Part shown: positions 25,056-34,224 of the stretch, in pieces | Layout of the letters: every line of letters starts with the position of its first letter | Position numbering within the stretch: position 1 is the first letter of the stretch | Assembly: GCA_017650325.1 (NCBI GenBank) | Contig: JAGCFC010000059.1 | Location: forward strand, 1 to 41,244 | Direction of reading: 5' to 3' | Origin: Salinivirgaceae bacterium | GTDB taxonomy: Bacteria > Bacteroidota > Bacteroidia > Bacteroidales > SZUA-534 | DNA length: 41,244 nt | Position numbers and translations under genes: made by a program | Notes under the pieces: generated by a model | Seen by the model: the letters and a program-made list of their open reading frames with translations, nothing else | Database searches by the model: none | What the model was told of the DNA's origin: nothing

Positions 25056-25796
25056 ATGGCACAAAACAAAGTCATTTCTTGCATTCCAAACGCAATCACG
25101 CTAATGAACGCCTTGTCGGGATGCCTTTCGATAACATTCGCATTCACAGGCAGCCTCACACTTGCAGGGCTTTTCATTCTGGTGGCCGCCATGTTCGATT
25201 TCTTCGACGGCATGGCCGCCCGTCTGCTTAAAGTCAGCTCGGCCATTGGCAAGGAACTCGACTCGCTCGCCGACGACATCAGTTTCGGTGTGGCACCTTC
25301 GGTTATTGCGTTCGTAATTGTGAGTCAGCAACTTAATCCAAACGGCGTCGGGTTCGCTGAATTGCCGTTGGGCATAATGGCTGTATGCCTCCTGCCGTTC
25401 CTAATGGCCGCTTTTTCGGCTCTGCGGCTCGCAAAATTCAACCTCGACGAGCGCCAGACCGACAAATTCATCGGCCTGCCAACACCAGCCAACGCCATGG
25501 TTTGGGCCTCGCTGCCATTCATCCTCACCTACAACGCCGACAGTTACATTTCGCAACATATTATTGTGCCACAAATACTTATACCGCTGGCGCTGATTAT
25601 GTCGTTTCTGCTGGTTTGCGAGTTGCCGCTTTTCTCGCTAAAATTCAAAACATGGGATTTCGGCAGCAACAAAATACGCTATATCTTTTTGCTGTTCAGC
25701 CTTATACTGATTATTGTTCTGCATTTTGCCGCCATTCCGGCCATAATTCTGCTCTACGTGCTAATGTCAGTGGCAGCTTTCAAGCCACAGCATTAA
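25056..25796 (+). CDS. pssA: CDP-diacylglycerol--serine O-phosphatidyltransferase (phosphatidylserine synthase)
   Basis: 246 residues, an integral inner-membrane enzyme with about seven or eight hydrophobic helices. The CDP-alcohol phosphatidyltransferase signature D-G-x2-A-R-x8-G-x3-D-x3-D is complete in DGMAARLLKVSSAIG followed by KELDSLADD. The N-terminus (CIPNAITLMNALSGCLSI) is that of the Gram-positive/Bacteroidota PssA subclass, which is membrane-bound, rather than the E. coli cytosolic type. It exchanges CMP for serine on CDP-diacylglycerol, the first step towards phosphatidylethanolamine. No decarboxylase gene (psd), which often lies next to pssA in this phylum, is in the window. It converges with the kinase gene 27 bases downstream. 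Confidence 0.93.
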   Translation: MAQNKVISCIPNAITLMNALSGCLSITFAFTGSLTLAGLFILVAAMFDFFDGMAARLLKVSSAIGKELDSLADDISFGVAPSVIAFVIVSQQLNPNGVGFAELPLGIMAVCLLPFLMAAFSALRLAKFNLDERQTDKFIGLPTPANAMVWASLPFILTYNADSYISQHIIVPQILIPLALIMSFLLVCELPLFSLKFKTWDFGSNKIRYIFLLFSLILIIVLHFAAIPAIILLYVLMSVAAFKPQH

Positions 25797-25823
25797 AAAT
25801 CACTGGTTTGCGAATCAACAGCG

Positions 25824-26468
25824 CTACAAGTATGTAACTCCGTTGGGATAAGTGCGTCCTAAAATAGCATCCTTCAGAAATTCATAATCGCTCCGGTTGC
25901 GCACAAAATCGAGTTTTGTGGTATCAATCACCACAATCGGGAACTTATCGGCAATTTTGAAATATTCGCGATAACTCCGTTGTATATCAGTAAGATATTC
26001 AGCAGTAATGCTCTGCTCATAACTGCGTCCGCGCATGGCAATGTTGCTCAACAACCGCTCAACCGACGAGTGCAGGTAGACATATAGCGATGGCATTGGG
26101 ATATGCTGCCAGATAATGTCGAACAACTGACGATAGAGGGCAAACTCGTCGTCGGCAAGGGTTACACGCGCAAAAATCAGCGATTTGACAAAATAGTAGT
26201 CGGCAATGGTTGTGGGTGCAAACAGCTCGGGCTGGTTCAGGTTGTTGTTCAACTGCCGGTAGCGCTCGGCAAGAAACGACAACTCGAGTTGGAATCCGTA
26301 CTTTTTTGGGTCGGCATAGAACTTTGGCAGAAACGGATTGTCGGCAAACTCCTCAAGAACCACACGCGCACCAATATCGCCCGCAATCTTATTTACCAAT
26401 GTCGATTTTCCGGCACCTATATTTCCCTCAATAACAATATATTGCATATGTTCCGCCTTGTTTGCCAT
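25824..26468 (-). CDS. Deoxynucleoside kinase
   Basis: 214 residues. P-loop GNIGAGKST, the catalytic/binding Glu-Glu in VVLEEFADNPFLPKFY, FQLELSFLAERY, the DRS-like segment replaced here by IADYYFVKSLIFA, and the LID-type motif IAMRGRSYEQSI identify the dCK/dGK family. It phosphorylates deoxynucleosides for DNA precursor salvage in the cytoplasm, complementing cdd elsewhere in the window. Two ATGs are possible: 26468 and 26447, the second just before the P-loop strand (MQYIVIEGN). I list the first; the family often begins near the second. It lies 41 bases after the TetR gene on the same strand and could be in the same transcript. Substrate preference cannot be read from the sequence. Confidence 0.9.
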   Translation of the reverse strand: MANKAEHMQYIVIEGNIGAGKSTLVNKIAGDIGARVVLEEFADNPFLPKFYADPKKYGFQLELSFLAERYRQLNNNLNQPELFAPTTIADYYFVKSLIFARVTLADDEFALYRQLFDIIWQHIPMPSLYVYLHSSVERLLSNIAMRGRSYEQSITAEYLTDIQRSYREYFKIADKFPIVVIDTTKLDFVRNRSDYEFLKDAILGRTYPNGVTYL

Positions 26469-26508
26469 ACCGATTCTGGTGTTACACGCCGTACAAAAGC
26501 ACTCGCAA

Positions 26509-27132
26509 TCAACATTTTATACCATTAATCACCAAAGTTATTATATCCTCTTTGCGACTATTGATGAATTCTGCTTTTTCGGACTCGGTCGAGTCCGACA
26601 CTGCCTTGTAGATAGGCATAATAATGAAATTGAACACCGTGAGCGACACAATGTCGAGCACAAAATCGACAGTTTTTATCGGACGGATTGTGCCTTTGCC
26701 CACCTCGGTCTGCACCACATTGTCGATGGTTTCGAAAACCTTGCTGCGCGACGTGTTCTGCATGAAATAGTTATAGGCAAGTTTCAGCCTCTCGCGGTTA
26801 CAAAGCAGTTCGTTGATAACAAAAAAAGGCAGACGTGAGTTTTCCGTCAGAAAATCGAAATAGGCACCTATGGCATTGCGCAGTTTATCGTTAAACTCCG
26901 CATTTTGCTGAAGCAGAGGCTTTTGCAGAGTTGTAAGAATTGTTTCGACTTTAGAGTTGAAAACCTGCAAGAAAAGATTCTCTTTAGTGCGGAAATAATA
27001 GTGCACAAGCGCCTGATTGCACCCCACCCGCTTTGCAATGTCGGTTGTGGAAGTGCCTGAGAAACCGTTTTCCAAAAAAAGTTCCTCAGCCGATTTAAGT
27101 ATCTCACTTTCAAGATTTTGTTCCTTGCTCAT
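26509..27132 (-). CDS. TetR/AcrR-family transcriptional regulator
   Basis: 207 residues. The N-terminal TetR HTH is clear: EILKSAEELFLENGFSGTST, then TDIAKRVGCNQALVHYYF and RTKENLFLQVF. The C-terminal ligand-binding part (about 60-207) is helical without a family name I can assign. It begins 36 bases downstream of the 833-aa dehydratase-activase gene and ends 41 bases before the deoxynucleoside kinase gene, all on the minus strand. That position suggests it controls the activase operon of which it may be a part. The effector might be a CoA thioester or fatty acid, as for other TetR regulators next to acyl-CoA genes, but this is inference. Confidence 0.9.
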   Translation of the reverse strand: MSKEQNLESEILKSAEELFLENGFSGTSTTDIAKRVGCNQALVHYYFRTKENLFLQVFNSKVETILTTLQKPLLQQNAEFNDKLRNAIGAYFDFLTENSRLPFFVINELLCNRERLKLAYNYFMQNTSRSKVFETIDNVVQTEVGKGTIRPIKTVDFVLDIVSLTVFNFIIMPIYKAVSDSTESEKAEFINSRKEDIITLVINGIKC

Positions 27133-27167
27133 ACTGTCCGTTCGTTACACTTGTGAAACACTTGTTA

Positions 27168-29669
27168 TCAGGACTTTTCGTCGGCCAACTGCTCCTTGCA
27201 ATTCTCGACCATAAAGTGCAGTCGGTTGAACACGTTCGCCTCCGATGTGCTGCTGTCGAAATCGAGGAATAAAAGGCTCATTTGCGGATATACCTGCTTG
27301 ATTTTCTTTTCGATACCTTTCGATATTATATGGTTGGCAATGCATCCGAACGGTTGAAGGCTCACCACGTTACGAATCCCGCTCTCGGCCAAATGGCAAA
27401 TCTCGCCAGGCAGCATCCAGCCTTCGCCGAAATCGGCGGCCGGATTAATCACCTGCTCCGACAATTTGCCAATCTCGAAAATGCTGGCGAAAGGCCTGTA
27501 GTAAGGATACGGCTTGCAAATGCGGTCGTACTTGCGCATGCAGCGCAGCAACAAGGCGTGCAGTCCATCGGTAATCCACTGCGCTGTGTCAACTTTTTTA
27601 ATATTGTACTGACGATTATAGTGGCTGTTGACAAACGATGTCGAGAAGAATGTCACCAATGCTGGCGGCACAACCTCAACTCCATGCTCGATAAGCCATG
27701 GCACAACACTTTTGTTGCTGAAACTGTTATACTTAACGTAAATCTCGCCTACAAGTCCAATTACAGGAACTTTCTTGTTCGGTTCAACCGCAGCCGTAAA
27801 TTCGGCAACAGCCTGAGCCATAAGTTTGGGCATTGCCTTGAAATTGTTGGCTTCGATTATCGGGTATGCCAGATTGTAGTATTTGTCGCGCAAGCGTTTT
27901 GCTATGCCCGGCTCAATCTCGCGCACAGCCGCCGAATGGTACATTTTTGCAAGACAATCGGCATAAAGCATTGCGTGAACAAGAATGCGTGTGAGTTTCA
28001 GCCAGTCGATTTCGAATCCGGGCTGATTGTTGCTTATACCCGCCCCCGTTGCCAACGACAGCACCGGCACCTGAGCGAATCCGCCCGACACCATAGCGTT
28101 TTTAATCAGCGAATAGTAGTTGCTGGCTCGGCACTGACCGCCCGTCTGCGTAATAATGACGGCGGTGTTGTCGAGGTCGTATTTACCACTCTGCAAGGCA
28201 TTTATGATACTTCCGACAACTATTGTGGCAGGATAACAGATATCGTTGTTGGCATAGCGAAGGCCAGTCTCGGCAGCCGCCTGGGTGCCCATTGGCAGAT
28301 TCACAACATCGTAGCCCAAAACCTTGAACAGCGATGGAATGAACTCCGAATAGCCCTCGGCAAAATATGGTGCGAGAATCGTCCTCCGACGGTCCGATTT
28401 TTCAAAAATCTTTGTGGTTGTAAACTTCTGGTCGATGTGTGTTTCCTGCGCAATCTCGCTCTTGCATGACTCAACAAGCGAGCGGATTCTGAGTCGCAAC
28501 GAACCAATGTTGTTCACATCATCTATCTTCAATATTGTCAGGTTTTTGCCGAAACGTTTCAGAATCGAGTTCACCTCGTCGAGAATGAAAGCATCGGGGC
28601 CGCAGCCGAACGAAGTCAGCTCAACAAAATGCAGATTCTTGCGCGGATATTTGCCAGCGAAGTATGCAGCCTTGAAAATGCGGTTCGGATAGGCCCACTG
28701 GCTCAGAGCGTTTATCTCTTCGAAAACCGTTGAGCCCGACTTTGTGGCGACATGCTCCGTAATTACATCGATGCCCATGTAGGCAATGGCCTGCGAAATT
28801 TTATGCTCAATCATCGGGTCGGTGTGATACGGACGAGCGGCCAGCAGAATCACCATCCGATTCTCTTTTGTGGCTAAATCGAGAACCTCGTTCGCCCTAT
28901 CGGCAAGTTTTTGTATATAAGCAGTTTGCACATCTTTCGCCATAGTCACGGCGCGTTCGGCAACATCGCGTTTCACGCCAAGAGTTTTCAAGTATGCCCA
29001 GCATGATTTCTGCATCAGTTCGTCGCTGTTGAACGTGATGACTGGCGCATCGAACGGAACTCCACGCTTGTGCGCAGGGTCCATCGAACTTTTTATAACA
29101 TCGGAATAAGCCGAAACAATCGGGCAGTTGAAACTATTTTTCGATTTATCGTCTTCTTTGCGCTCGTAAACCACATACGGATAGAAAATTCTATCCACCT
29201 TCAAATCAATCAAATTGTTGATATGACCATGCATCAATTTTGCCGGAAAGCAGATGTTATCGGCCATAATTGTGCGCAATCCCGACTCGTAAATCTTGTT
29301 GCTCGAATTGTTCGACAAAACCACCTCGAATCCGCAAGCCGAGAACAACGTGTACCAGAACGGGTAATTCTCGTAGATTCCCAACGCCCGCGGCAATCCA
29401 ATCTTGACACCCATTGTTTTGCCGATAGGCTCAACTTTCGGCTGACGGAAAAGCAGTTTGTACTTCTCCACCATCATATTCACGCCCTTACGCTCCGATT
29501 CCGAATGGTTTGAATACACCTTCTCGCAATTGTTGCCCGAAGCGAATGTGTTGCCGTTCGGAAAATGGAACAACTTTACGGTGCAGTGGTTATCGCATCC
29601 CGGACAAGTCTGAAACTCCGACTCGTAGGTGTTGGCGTTTATTAATTCTGTAAGCGATTTATCTGACAT
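27168..29669 (-). CDS. 2-hydroxyacyl-CoA dehydratase / activase-related protein (DUF2229 plus HgdB-like region)
   Basis: 833 residues, cytoplasmic. An N-terminal cysteine cluster (CPGCDNHC) and NTFASGNNCEKVYSNHSE precede the DUF2229 signature VKIGLPRALGIYENYPFWYT. Later segments, including ADNICFPAKLMHGHI, LLAARPYHTDPMIEH, TSFGCGPDAFILDEV, GLRYANNDICYPATIVVG and the final IRNVVSLQPFGCIANHIISK, show the conserved cysteines typical of HgdB-like [4Fe-4S] subunits. In most Bacteroidota this region is fused to the activator in one chain of about 1400 residues; here it is a separate gene 113 bases after the activator. The pair totals 1425 residues. No separate dehydratase alpha and beta genes are present, so the substrate is unknown. 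Confidence 0.88.
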   Translation of the reverse strand: MSDKSLTELINANTYESEFQTCPGCDNHCTVKLFHFPNGNTFASGNNCEKVYSNHSESERKGVNMMVEKYKLLFRQPKVEPIGKTMGVKIGLPRALGIYENYPFWYTLFSACGFEVVLSNNSSNKIYESGLRTIMADNICFPAKLMHGHINNLIDLKVDRIFYPYVVYERKEDDKSKNSFNCPIVSAYSDVIKSSMDPAHKRGVPFDAPVITFNSDELMQKSCWAYLKTLGVKRDVAERAVTMAKDVQTAYIQKLADRANEVLDLATKENRMVILLAARPYHTDPMIEHKISQAIAYMGIDVITEHVATKSGSTVFEEINALSQWAYPNRIFKAAYFAGKYPRKNLHFVELTSFGCGPDAFILDEVNSILKRFGKNLTILKIDDVNNIGSLRLRIRSLVESCKSEIAQETHIDQKFTTTKIFEKSDRRRTILAPYFAEGYSEFIPSLFKVLGYDVVNLPMGTQAAAETGLRYANNDICYPATIVVGSIINALQSGKYDLDNTAVIITQTGGQCRASNYYSLIKNAMVSGGFAQVPVLSLATGAGISNNQPGFEIDWLKLTRILVHAMLYADCLAKMYHSAAVREIEPGIAKRLRDKYYNLAYPIIEANNFKAMPKLMAQAVAEFTAAVEPNKKVPVIGLVGEIYVKYNSFSNKSVVPWLIEHGVEVVPPALVTFFSTSFVNSHYNRQYNIKKVDTAQWITDGLHALLLRCMRKYDRICKPYPYYRPFASIFEIGKLSEQVINPAADFGEGWMLPGEICHLAESGIRNVVSLQPFGCIANHIISKGIEKKIKQVYPQMSLLFLDFDSSTSEANVFNRLHFMVENCKEQLADEKS

Positions 29670-29782
29670 TATTGTTATTGATTAAAAAAAGATAAGTGCT
29701 GAGATGTAAAAGTTATAAATTGCTGGTTTCAAATATTATAACACTAAATTTCACCATGGTTCTTTTCTCAAAACACTTTCCT

Positions 29783-31561
29783 CTAAACTTTACTCATTTT
29801 TATAGCATGAAGTGCCGCTCCGTAAGCGCCCATAAGTTCCGGAATGTCAGTAAACGACACCTCGCAACCCGTAAGCAATTCGAGAGCTCGTACAATTGAA
29901 TGGTTGCGGAATGTTCCGCCCTGAACCACAATATTGTTGCCCAAATCCTTTATATTCTTCAATTTCAGCACTTTGAACAAGCAGTTTTTCACCACCGAAT
30001 AACTGAATCCAGCGGCAATATCCTCAACGGCCGAACCTTCGCGCATGGCCTGTTTAACCTTCGAGTTCATGAATACGGTGCACCGTGTGCCCAAATCGCA
30101 CGGGTACTGTGCTGTGCACGACAAACGGGCAAACTCATCGACTTTGTAGCCGAGCATTGTGGCAAACGTCTCAATGAACGACCCGCACCCCGACGAGCAA
30201 GCCTCATTAATCTCAATGCGTTTGATGGTTCCGTTCTCAACAAAGATGGCCTTCATGTCCTGACCGCCAATATCGAGCACAAACGACACATCGGGGTTGA
30301 CATGCCGGGCCGCGACAAAATGCGCCATTGTCTCAACAATTCCGTAATCGAGACTGAATGCTGTCCGAAGCAGATTCTCGCCGTAGCCTGTCGCGCAACT
30401 TCCCGCCACAATAACATTCTCAGGATGCTCAACTTTGGCATACATCCGCTTCAATCCATCAGCAAATGTTTTAAAGCTGTCGCCGTTATTCCGCTGATAG
30501 TCAGTGTATGCAATCTCCCCTTTCTCGTTCGTAAGCACAATTTTAGTTGTAGTGCTGCCCGAATCGATGCCAAGGTAATATTTGCACGGCTTGTCTGTAA
30601 CAAATTCGGCTTTCGGCACAAAACTATTCATCTTGCGTTTGTGCCACTCCTCATATTCGGTTGGCGATACAAACAGAGGTTTGAGCCGCTTCGACAAATC
30701 GACTGGCGTATCATCGTTAGCAAAACGCAGAATATAAAGAAATTCCGACAAACGCATTTTGCGGTTACTCAATGTGTTAGCCAGCAAAGCGCATCCAAGG
30801 GCCGGTATAATCTGTGCGTTTTCAGGCAAAACGCAGTCGCTATCTGTAATGTTAAGCACATGGATGAAATGCTTTTTCAGCTCTGGCAGAAACGCAAACG
30901 GACCTCCGCAGAAAAACACTTCAGGCAAAATATCCATGCCGCGGGCAAGCGATGCCACCACCTGCATTGCAACCGCGTTGAACACCGAAGCCGCGATGTC
31001 GCTGCGGCTAACATTTCGGCTGATAAGATTCTGAATATCAGTTTTTGAGAACACTCCGCAACGCGAAGCTATCGGGTAGATGGTTTCTGATTTTTCGGCC
31101 AGGGCATTCAGTTCGTTAGTTTCAACACCGAGCAGTGTGGCAGTCTGGTCGATAAACGCGCCAGTTCCACCAGCGCAACTGCCGTTCATGCGGATATCAG
31201 GCACCTTGCCCTCTTCAAAAAAAATCATTTTGCTATCCTCTCCACCCATATCAATAAAGGTGTGAACCTGTGGATAGCGTTGCTTGATGGTTTCCGCGGC
31301 GGCCACAACCTCCTGAATAAAACCAATATTGAGCCTTTCTGCATATCCCATACCCACAGAACCTGTTAAAACAACATTCAACCAACAATCGCCAAACTTG
31401 TTGAAAATGCGAGTGGCAACATGGTTGGCTGTCTGTTTAATAGCCGCATTATGTCGCTGATAATCAGAATATACCAATTTTCCATCAGCATCGAGCATAG
31501 CCACCTTTAAAGTTGTTGAGCCAATGTCGACACCAAGATTATAATGATTTCCCTCTTTCAT
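29783..31561 (-). CDS. CoA-dehydratase activase with two tandem BcrAD/BadFG (ASKHA) ATPase domains
   Basis: 592 residues, two homologous ATPase domains. Domain 1 (about 7-270): [29 protein letters not shown] with Cys129 and SRCGVF with Cys168; these match the two cluster cysteines of HgdC in position and spacing. Domain 2 (about 328-590): [28 protein letters not shown] (Cys455, Cys459) and GTRCTVF (Cys494). In the known reaction a homodimer bridges one [4Fe-4S] cluster and uses ATP to inject one electron into the dehydratase. Two domains in one chain could form that cluster within a single polypeptide. It is the first gene of the operon with the DUF2229 protein and TetR. Physiological acyl-CoA unknown. 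Confidence 0.9.
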   Translation of the reverse strand: MKEGNHYNLGVDIGSTTLKVAMLDADGKLVYSDYQRHNAAIKQTANHVATRIFNKFGDCWLNVVLTGSVGMGYAERLNIGFIQEVVAAAETIKQRYPQVHTFIDMGGEDSKMIFFEEGKVPDIRMNGSCAGGTGAFIDQTATLLGVETNELNALAEKSETIYPIASRCGVFSKTDIQNLISRNVSRSDIAASVFNAVAMQVVASLARGMDILPEVFFCGGPFAFLPELKKHFIHVLNITDSDCVLPENAQIIPALGCALLANTLSNRKMRLSEFLYILRFANDDTPVDLSKRLKPLFVSPTEYEEWHKRKMNSFVPKAEFVTDKPCKYYLGIDSGSTTTKIVLTNEKGEIAYTDYQRNNGDSFKTFADGLKRMYAKVEHPENVIVAGSCATGYGENLLRTAFSLDYGIVETMAHFVAARHVNPDVSFVLDIGGQDMKAIFVENGTIKRIEINEACSSGCGSFIETFATMLGYKVDEFARLSCTAQYPCDLGTRCTVFMNSKVKQAMREGSAVEDIAAGFSYSVVKNCLFKVLKLKNIKDLGNNIVVQGGTFRNHSIVRALELLTGCEVSFTDIPELMGAYGAALHAIKMSKV

Positions 31562-31691
31562 TAATAATAGAGTTATTTAATAAACTTATTAAAGTGGTGC
31601 GAATATACGCCAATTTCAATAAACTGATAATAATTTTCAGAAATGAGCAACTTAATGACAGCCGCTATATATAAATGGTATGGGGATGGGC

Positions 31692-31720
31692 AAAAAAAAG
31701 GCTGCCTCATTGGGCAGCCT
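31692..31720 (-). terminator. Rho-independent terminator of the HU gene
   Basis: On the minus strand AGGCTGCC / GGCAGCCT pair around a short AATGA-type loop and eight T follow. It begins 20 bases after the HU stop. The stem core is the same as in the terminator at 2397-2428. Confidence 0.9.
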
Positions 31721-31739
31721 ATAACCAAACGAATTCTAA

Positions 31740-32027
31740 TTACTTCTTAACGTTTGTTTTAACCTTAGCAACAAACTCTGCAGTTGGTTTGAAAGAAGGA
31801 ATATAGTGCTCCGGAACTACAATAGTGGTGTTTTTGGTGATGTTACGAGCGGTCTTTTTGGCTCTTTTCTTTGTAGCGAAAGTACCGAAGCCTCTCAAGT
31901 AAACATTGTTACCACTTACCAGTGAGTTCTTTACGCTGTCCATAAAAGCCTCAACTGCTTTTAACACTGTCACTTTCTCAATTCCTGTGTTCTTTGAGAT
32001 CTCATTTACTAATTCTGCCTTTGTCAT
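31740..32027 (-). CDS. hup: HU-family nucleoid protein
   Basis: 95 residues. MTKAELVNEISKNTGIEKVT begins the HU dimerisation helices and VYLRGFGTFATKKRAKKTAR is the DNA-binding arm start; PSFKPTAEF closes the fold. HU/IHF proteins bend DNA non-specifically or, for IHF-like ones, at specific sites. The arm tip here has NITKNTTIVVPEHYIPSF in place of the usual NPQTGEEI-IPA pattern, a common variant in Bacteroidota. Strong promoter and terminator on either side show a single-gene transcript. Codon use favours GTT, GCT and ACT as expected for an abundant protein. Confidence 0.95.
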   Translation of the reverse strand: MTKAELVNEISKNTGIEKVTVLKAVEAFMDSVKNSLVSGNNVYLRGFGTFATKKRAKKTARNITKNTTIVVPEHYIPSFKPTAEFVAKVKTNVKK

Positions 32028-32070
32028 AACAAAAATATTTTATAATCAATAAATTAAATTTTTAGTTTGG

Positions 32071-32101
32071 CAAATATATGAAATAGAATATTGTTAGCAA
32101 C
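32071..32101 (-). promoter_or_regulatory. Promoter of the HU gene
   Basis: Minus strand: GTTG (32098-32101), 19-base spacer, then TATATTTG (32071-32078), an exact TAnnTTTG -7 box. The ATG is 43 bases downstream. The best promoter match in the window. Confidence 0.65.
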
Positions 32102-32229
32102 ACATTTTTATCTTTTTTCTGAAAATATTTTTTTCGTGTCAAAATTTGTCAATTCACATCATTTTTGGACTCATCACGACTGACAAACTCCTCTTAAAAT
32201 ATTATTTTTACAGCCTTAAAAAATGGAAA

Positions 32230-33036
32230 ATGCACACAATTAAAATAATGGTTGCAGCTCTTCTGCTGCTTGCCGTAACGGCAGAGGCCCAAAATGTTGG
32301 ACAGAGAAACGACACCATATTAAATTATACCGACATCAACGGCCTGAAACAAGGACGCTGGATTATGAAATTTCCGAACGGGAAAATCAAATATGAAGCT
32401 TATTTTATTGATGGGCAACCTGTCGGAGAATTTAAAAAATACGACTCTTACGGCAATCTGAACGCCATTCTGAACTACAGCACGGATGGAGCCAAAGCCG
32501 ACGCCAAATTCTACCACCGCAGCGGGAAGGTCAGTGCTACTGGCAAATACATCGGCCACGAAAAGGACAGCATCTGGCTATACTACGCTGACAACGGCAA
32601 CCTATACCTTCAGGAGTCATACAAAAAAGGATTGAAGGACGGCTTATTCATCCAATACACATCTGAGCATAAGAAAATTGAAGAAATCACATGGAAAGAT
32701 GGCGAGAAACATGGTCCATGGCGAAAATACTACGTCACCGGTTCATTAATGTTCGAGCTGAACTATGACCATGGGAAACTCAACGGCGAAGGCAATGTGT
32801 ACTACGCCAACGGCAAACTTCAAAAAAAAGGCAAATATGTCAACGACCTGATGGAAGGCAGCTGGCTGATATTCGATGAATTCGGCAATTACAAAAAACA
32901 ATATGTGTACAAACACGGCTACTGCGCCGAACTTGCCGAAGAGCAGAACAATACAATCAACGAGCTTGAGCAACACAAAGATGAATTTGAGGACCCAATG
33001 GAGCACCTCAATGACCCGACGTGGCTAATGCGCTGA
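32230..33036 (+). CDS. Secreted MORN-type repeat protein (YwqK-antitoxin-like)
   Basis: 268 residues from ATG 32230, which begins a signal peptide (MHTIKIMVAALLLLAVTAEA); earlier in-frame starts would bury it. The mature protein is made of about eight repeats of the MORN_2 type, with the pattern G-x-x-x-G-x-W-x-x-(Y/F)-(Y/F)-x-x-G-x-(L/I): GLKQGRWIMKFPNGKIKYEA, KDSIWLYYADNGNLYLQ, GPWRKYYVTGSLMFEL, GEGNVYYANGKLQKKG and MEGSWLIFDEFGNYKK. The C-terminal tail is acidic and helical. Proteins with this repeat are annotated as YwqK-family antitoxins, but no toxin is present here; the domain is more likely a surface or protein-binding platform. The stop is five bases before the mnmA start, so the two may be cotranscribed. 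Confidence 0.8.
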   Translation: MHTIKIMVAALLLLAVTAEAQNVGQRNDTILNYTDINGLKQGRWIMKFPNGKIKYEAYFIDGQPVGEFKKYDSYGNLNAILNYSTDGAKADAKFYHRSGKVSATGKYIGHEKDSIWLYYADNGNLYLQESYKKGLKDGLFIQYTSEHKKIEEITWKDGEKHGPWRKYYVTGSLMFELNYDHGKLNGEGNVYYANGKLQKKGKYVNDLMEGSWLIFDEFGNYKKQYVYKHGYCAELAEEQNNTINELEQHKDEFEDPMEHLNDPTWLMR

Positions 33037-33041
33037 CAATC

Positions 33042-34121
33042 ATGAGCAAAGACAGAGTACTGATGGCAATGAGCGGCGGCATCGACAGTACGGTGTCCGC
33101 AATGCTGCTTATTGAGCAAGGCTACGAACTCGAGGGGGTCACATTCCGCTCGTGGGACAGCATATCAAAAGCCTGCATGGAACGTGAAACCGGCTGCTGC
33201 TCTGTCGACTCCATTTTCGAGGCAAAACACGTTGCAGAAAACTTAGGTTTCAACCATCAGATTCTCGACATCCGCGAACTGTTCCGCAATACGGTAATCA
33301 GTAATTTTATCAGCGAATATCTTAAAGGACGCACTCCCAACCCATGCGTTGTATGCAACAAACTCATTAAATGGGGCGCTCTGCTCGACCTGGCCGATAA
33401 GCTTGACTGTAAATTTATTGCCACCGGACATTATGCCCGTATCGGCTGCGTCAACGGACGACATTTCATCAGCAAGGGCATTGACACCACCAAAGACCAA
33501 TCATACTTTCTTTGGCAACTGACACCCGAGAACTTGAGCCGCACACTTTTTCCACTAGGAGAATTTACCAAACAGCAAGTACGCCAAATGGCCGCAGACC
33601 GTGGCTATATTAAACTGTCGCAAAAACGTGAGTCACAGGAAATCTGTTTTGTTCCCGACAACGACTACCGGAATTTTCTGCGCCAGAATTCAGCCGAATA
33701 TTCAGCTGTCGGCCCCGGCAACTTCATCAGCCCGGATGGTCGTGTTTTAGGGCAGCACAAAGGTTATCCAAACTATACAATCGGACAGCGCAAAGGACTT
33801 GAAATCGCATTGGGACAGCCAATGTACGTGTCGCACATCGACCACACAACAAACACCGTAACACTCGGCACACGCGATGATTTGCTGAGCCAATCGCTCA
33901 CTGCCTCAGACTATAATTTCACAAAATTGGAGATTCCACAAACGCCCGTTGAAGTAACCGCACGTGTCCGCTACCGCAGCAAAGGCATTCCTGCAACCAT
34001 TGTGGCACAAGGAGAAAAGGTTGTCGTTGACTTCTGCGAGCCTGTTGAATCTGTGTCACCTGGCCAGTCAGTAGTATTCTATCAAGGAGACGACATGATT
34101 GGTGGAGGAATTATCGATTGA
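33042..34121 (+). CDS. mnmA: tRNA-specific 2-thiouridylase MnmA
   Basis: 359 residues from ATG 33042 (MSKDRVLMAMSGGIDSTVSA). The PP-loop SGGIDST binds ATP; the catalytic cysteines are Cys102 in GRTPNPCVVCNK and Cys202 in SQEICFVP, as in E. coli MnmA. TGHYAR, KDQSYFLW and the OB-like end (VSPGQSVVFYQGDDMIGGG) complete the family. The enzyme thiolates U34 in the wobble position of tRNA for Lys, Glu and Gln. The segment ERETGCCSVDSI near residue 47-58 adds two extra cysteines, a feature of a Bacteroidota subgroup. The reading frame is open seven codons upstream but would overlap the previous gene. Length and all motifs are intact. Confidence 0.95.
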   Translation: MSKDRVLMAMSGGIDSTVSAMLLIEQGYELEGVTFRSWDSISKACMERETGCCSVDSIFEAKHVAENLGFNHQILDIRELFRNTVISNFISEYLKGRTPNPCVVCNKLIKWGALLDLADKLDCKFIATGHYARIGCVNGRHFISKGIDTTKDQSYFLWQLTPENLSRTLFPLGEFTKQQVRQMAADRGYIKLSQKRESQEICFVPDNDYRNFLRQNSAEYSAVGPGNFISPDGRVLGQHKGYPNYTIGQRKGLEIALGQPMYVSHIDHTTNTVTLGTRDDLLSQSLTASDYNFTKLEIPQTPVEVTARVRYRSKGIPATIVAQGEKVVVDFCEPVESVSPGQSVVFYQGDDMIGGGIID

Positions 34122-34174
34122 AATCCAACATCTGAGGTTGTTAACCGACTATTTTTAATAACTCGACAATTATC

Positions 34175-34207
34175 GTTGTCAATTTCATTTCCGTTTTTAT
34201 ATATTTG
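34175..34207 (+). promoter_or_regulatory. Promoter of the siaB-siaC pair
   Basis: GTTG (34175-34178), a 21-base spacer, TATATTTG (34200-34207), and the ATG 18 bases later. A good match to the Bacteroidota consensus, showing that the pair is transcribed apart from mnmA. Confidence 0.55.
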
Positions 34208-34224
34208 CAACACAAGCAAACATT

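Noticed and set aside
27282..28469. 395-codon open frame on the plus strand
   Set aside because: It is antisense to the 833-aa activase-related gene, whose conserved motifs are clear. The plus-frame product is rich in His, Asn and Arg, as usual for such shadow frames.
29670..29782. Frameshift joining the two activase genes
   Set aside because: The frames differ and the gap has stops, but the first gene ends in a natural C-terminus and the second has a good ATG with a complete N-terminal Cys motif. A true split seems more likely than an error.
29900..31048. 382-codon open frame on the plus strand
   Set aside because: Antisense to the tandem BcrAD/BadFG ATPase gene, which has all its motifs.
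32230..33036. Toxin-antitoxin system involving the MORN/YwqK-like protein
   Set aside because: The protein has a signal peptide, and the neighbours are HU and mnmA; no toxin candidate is present.
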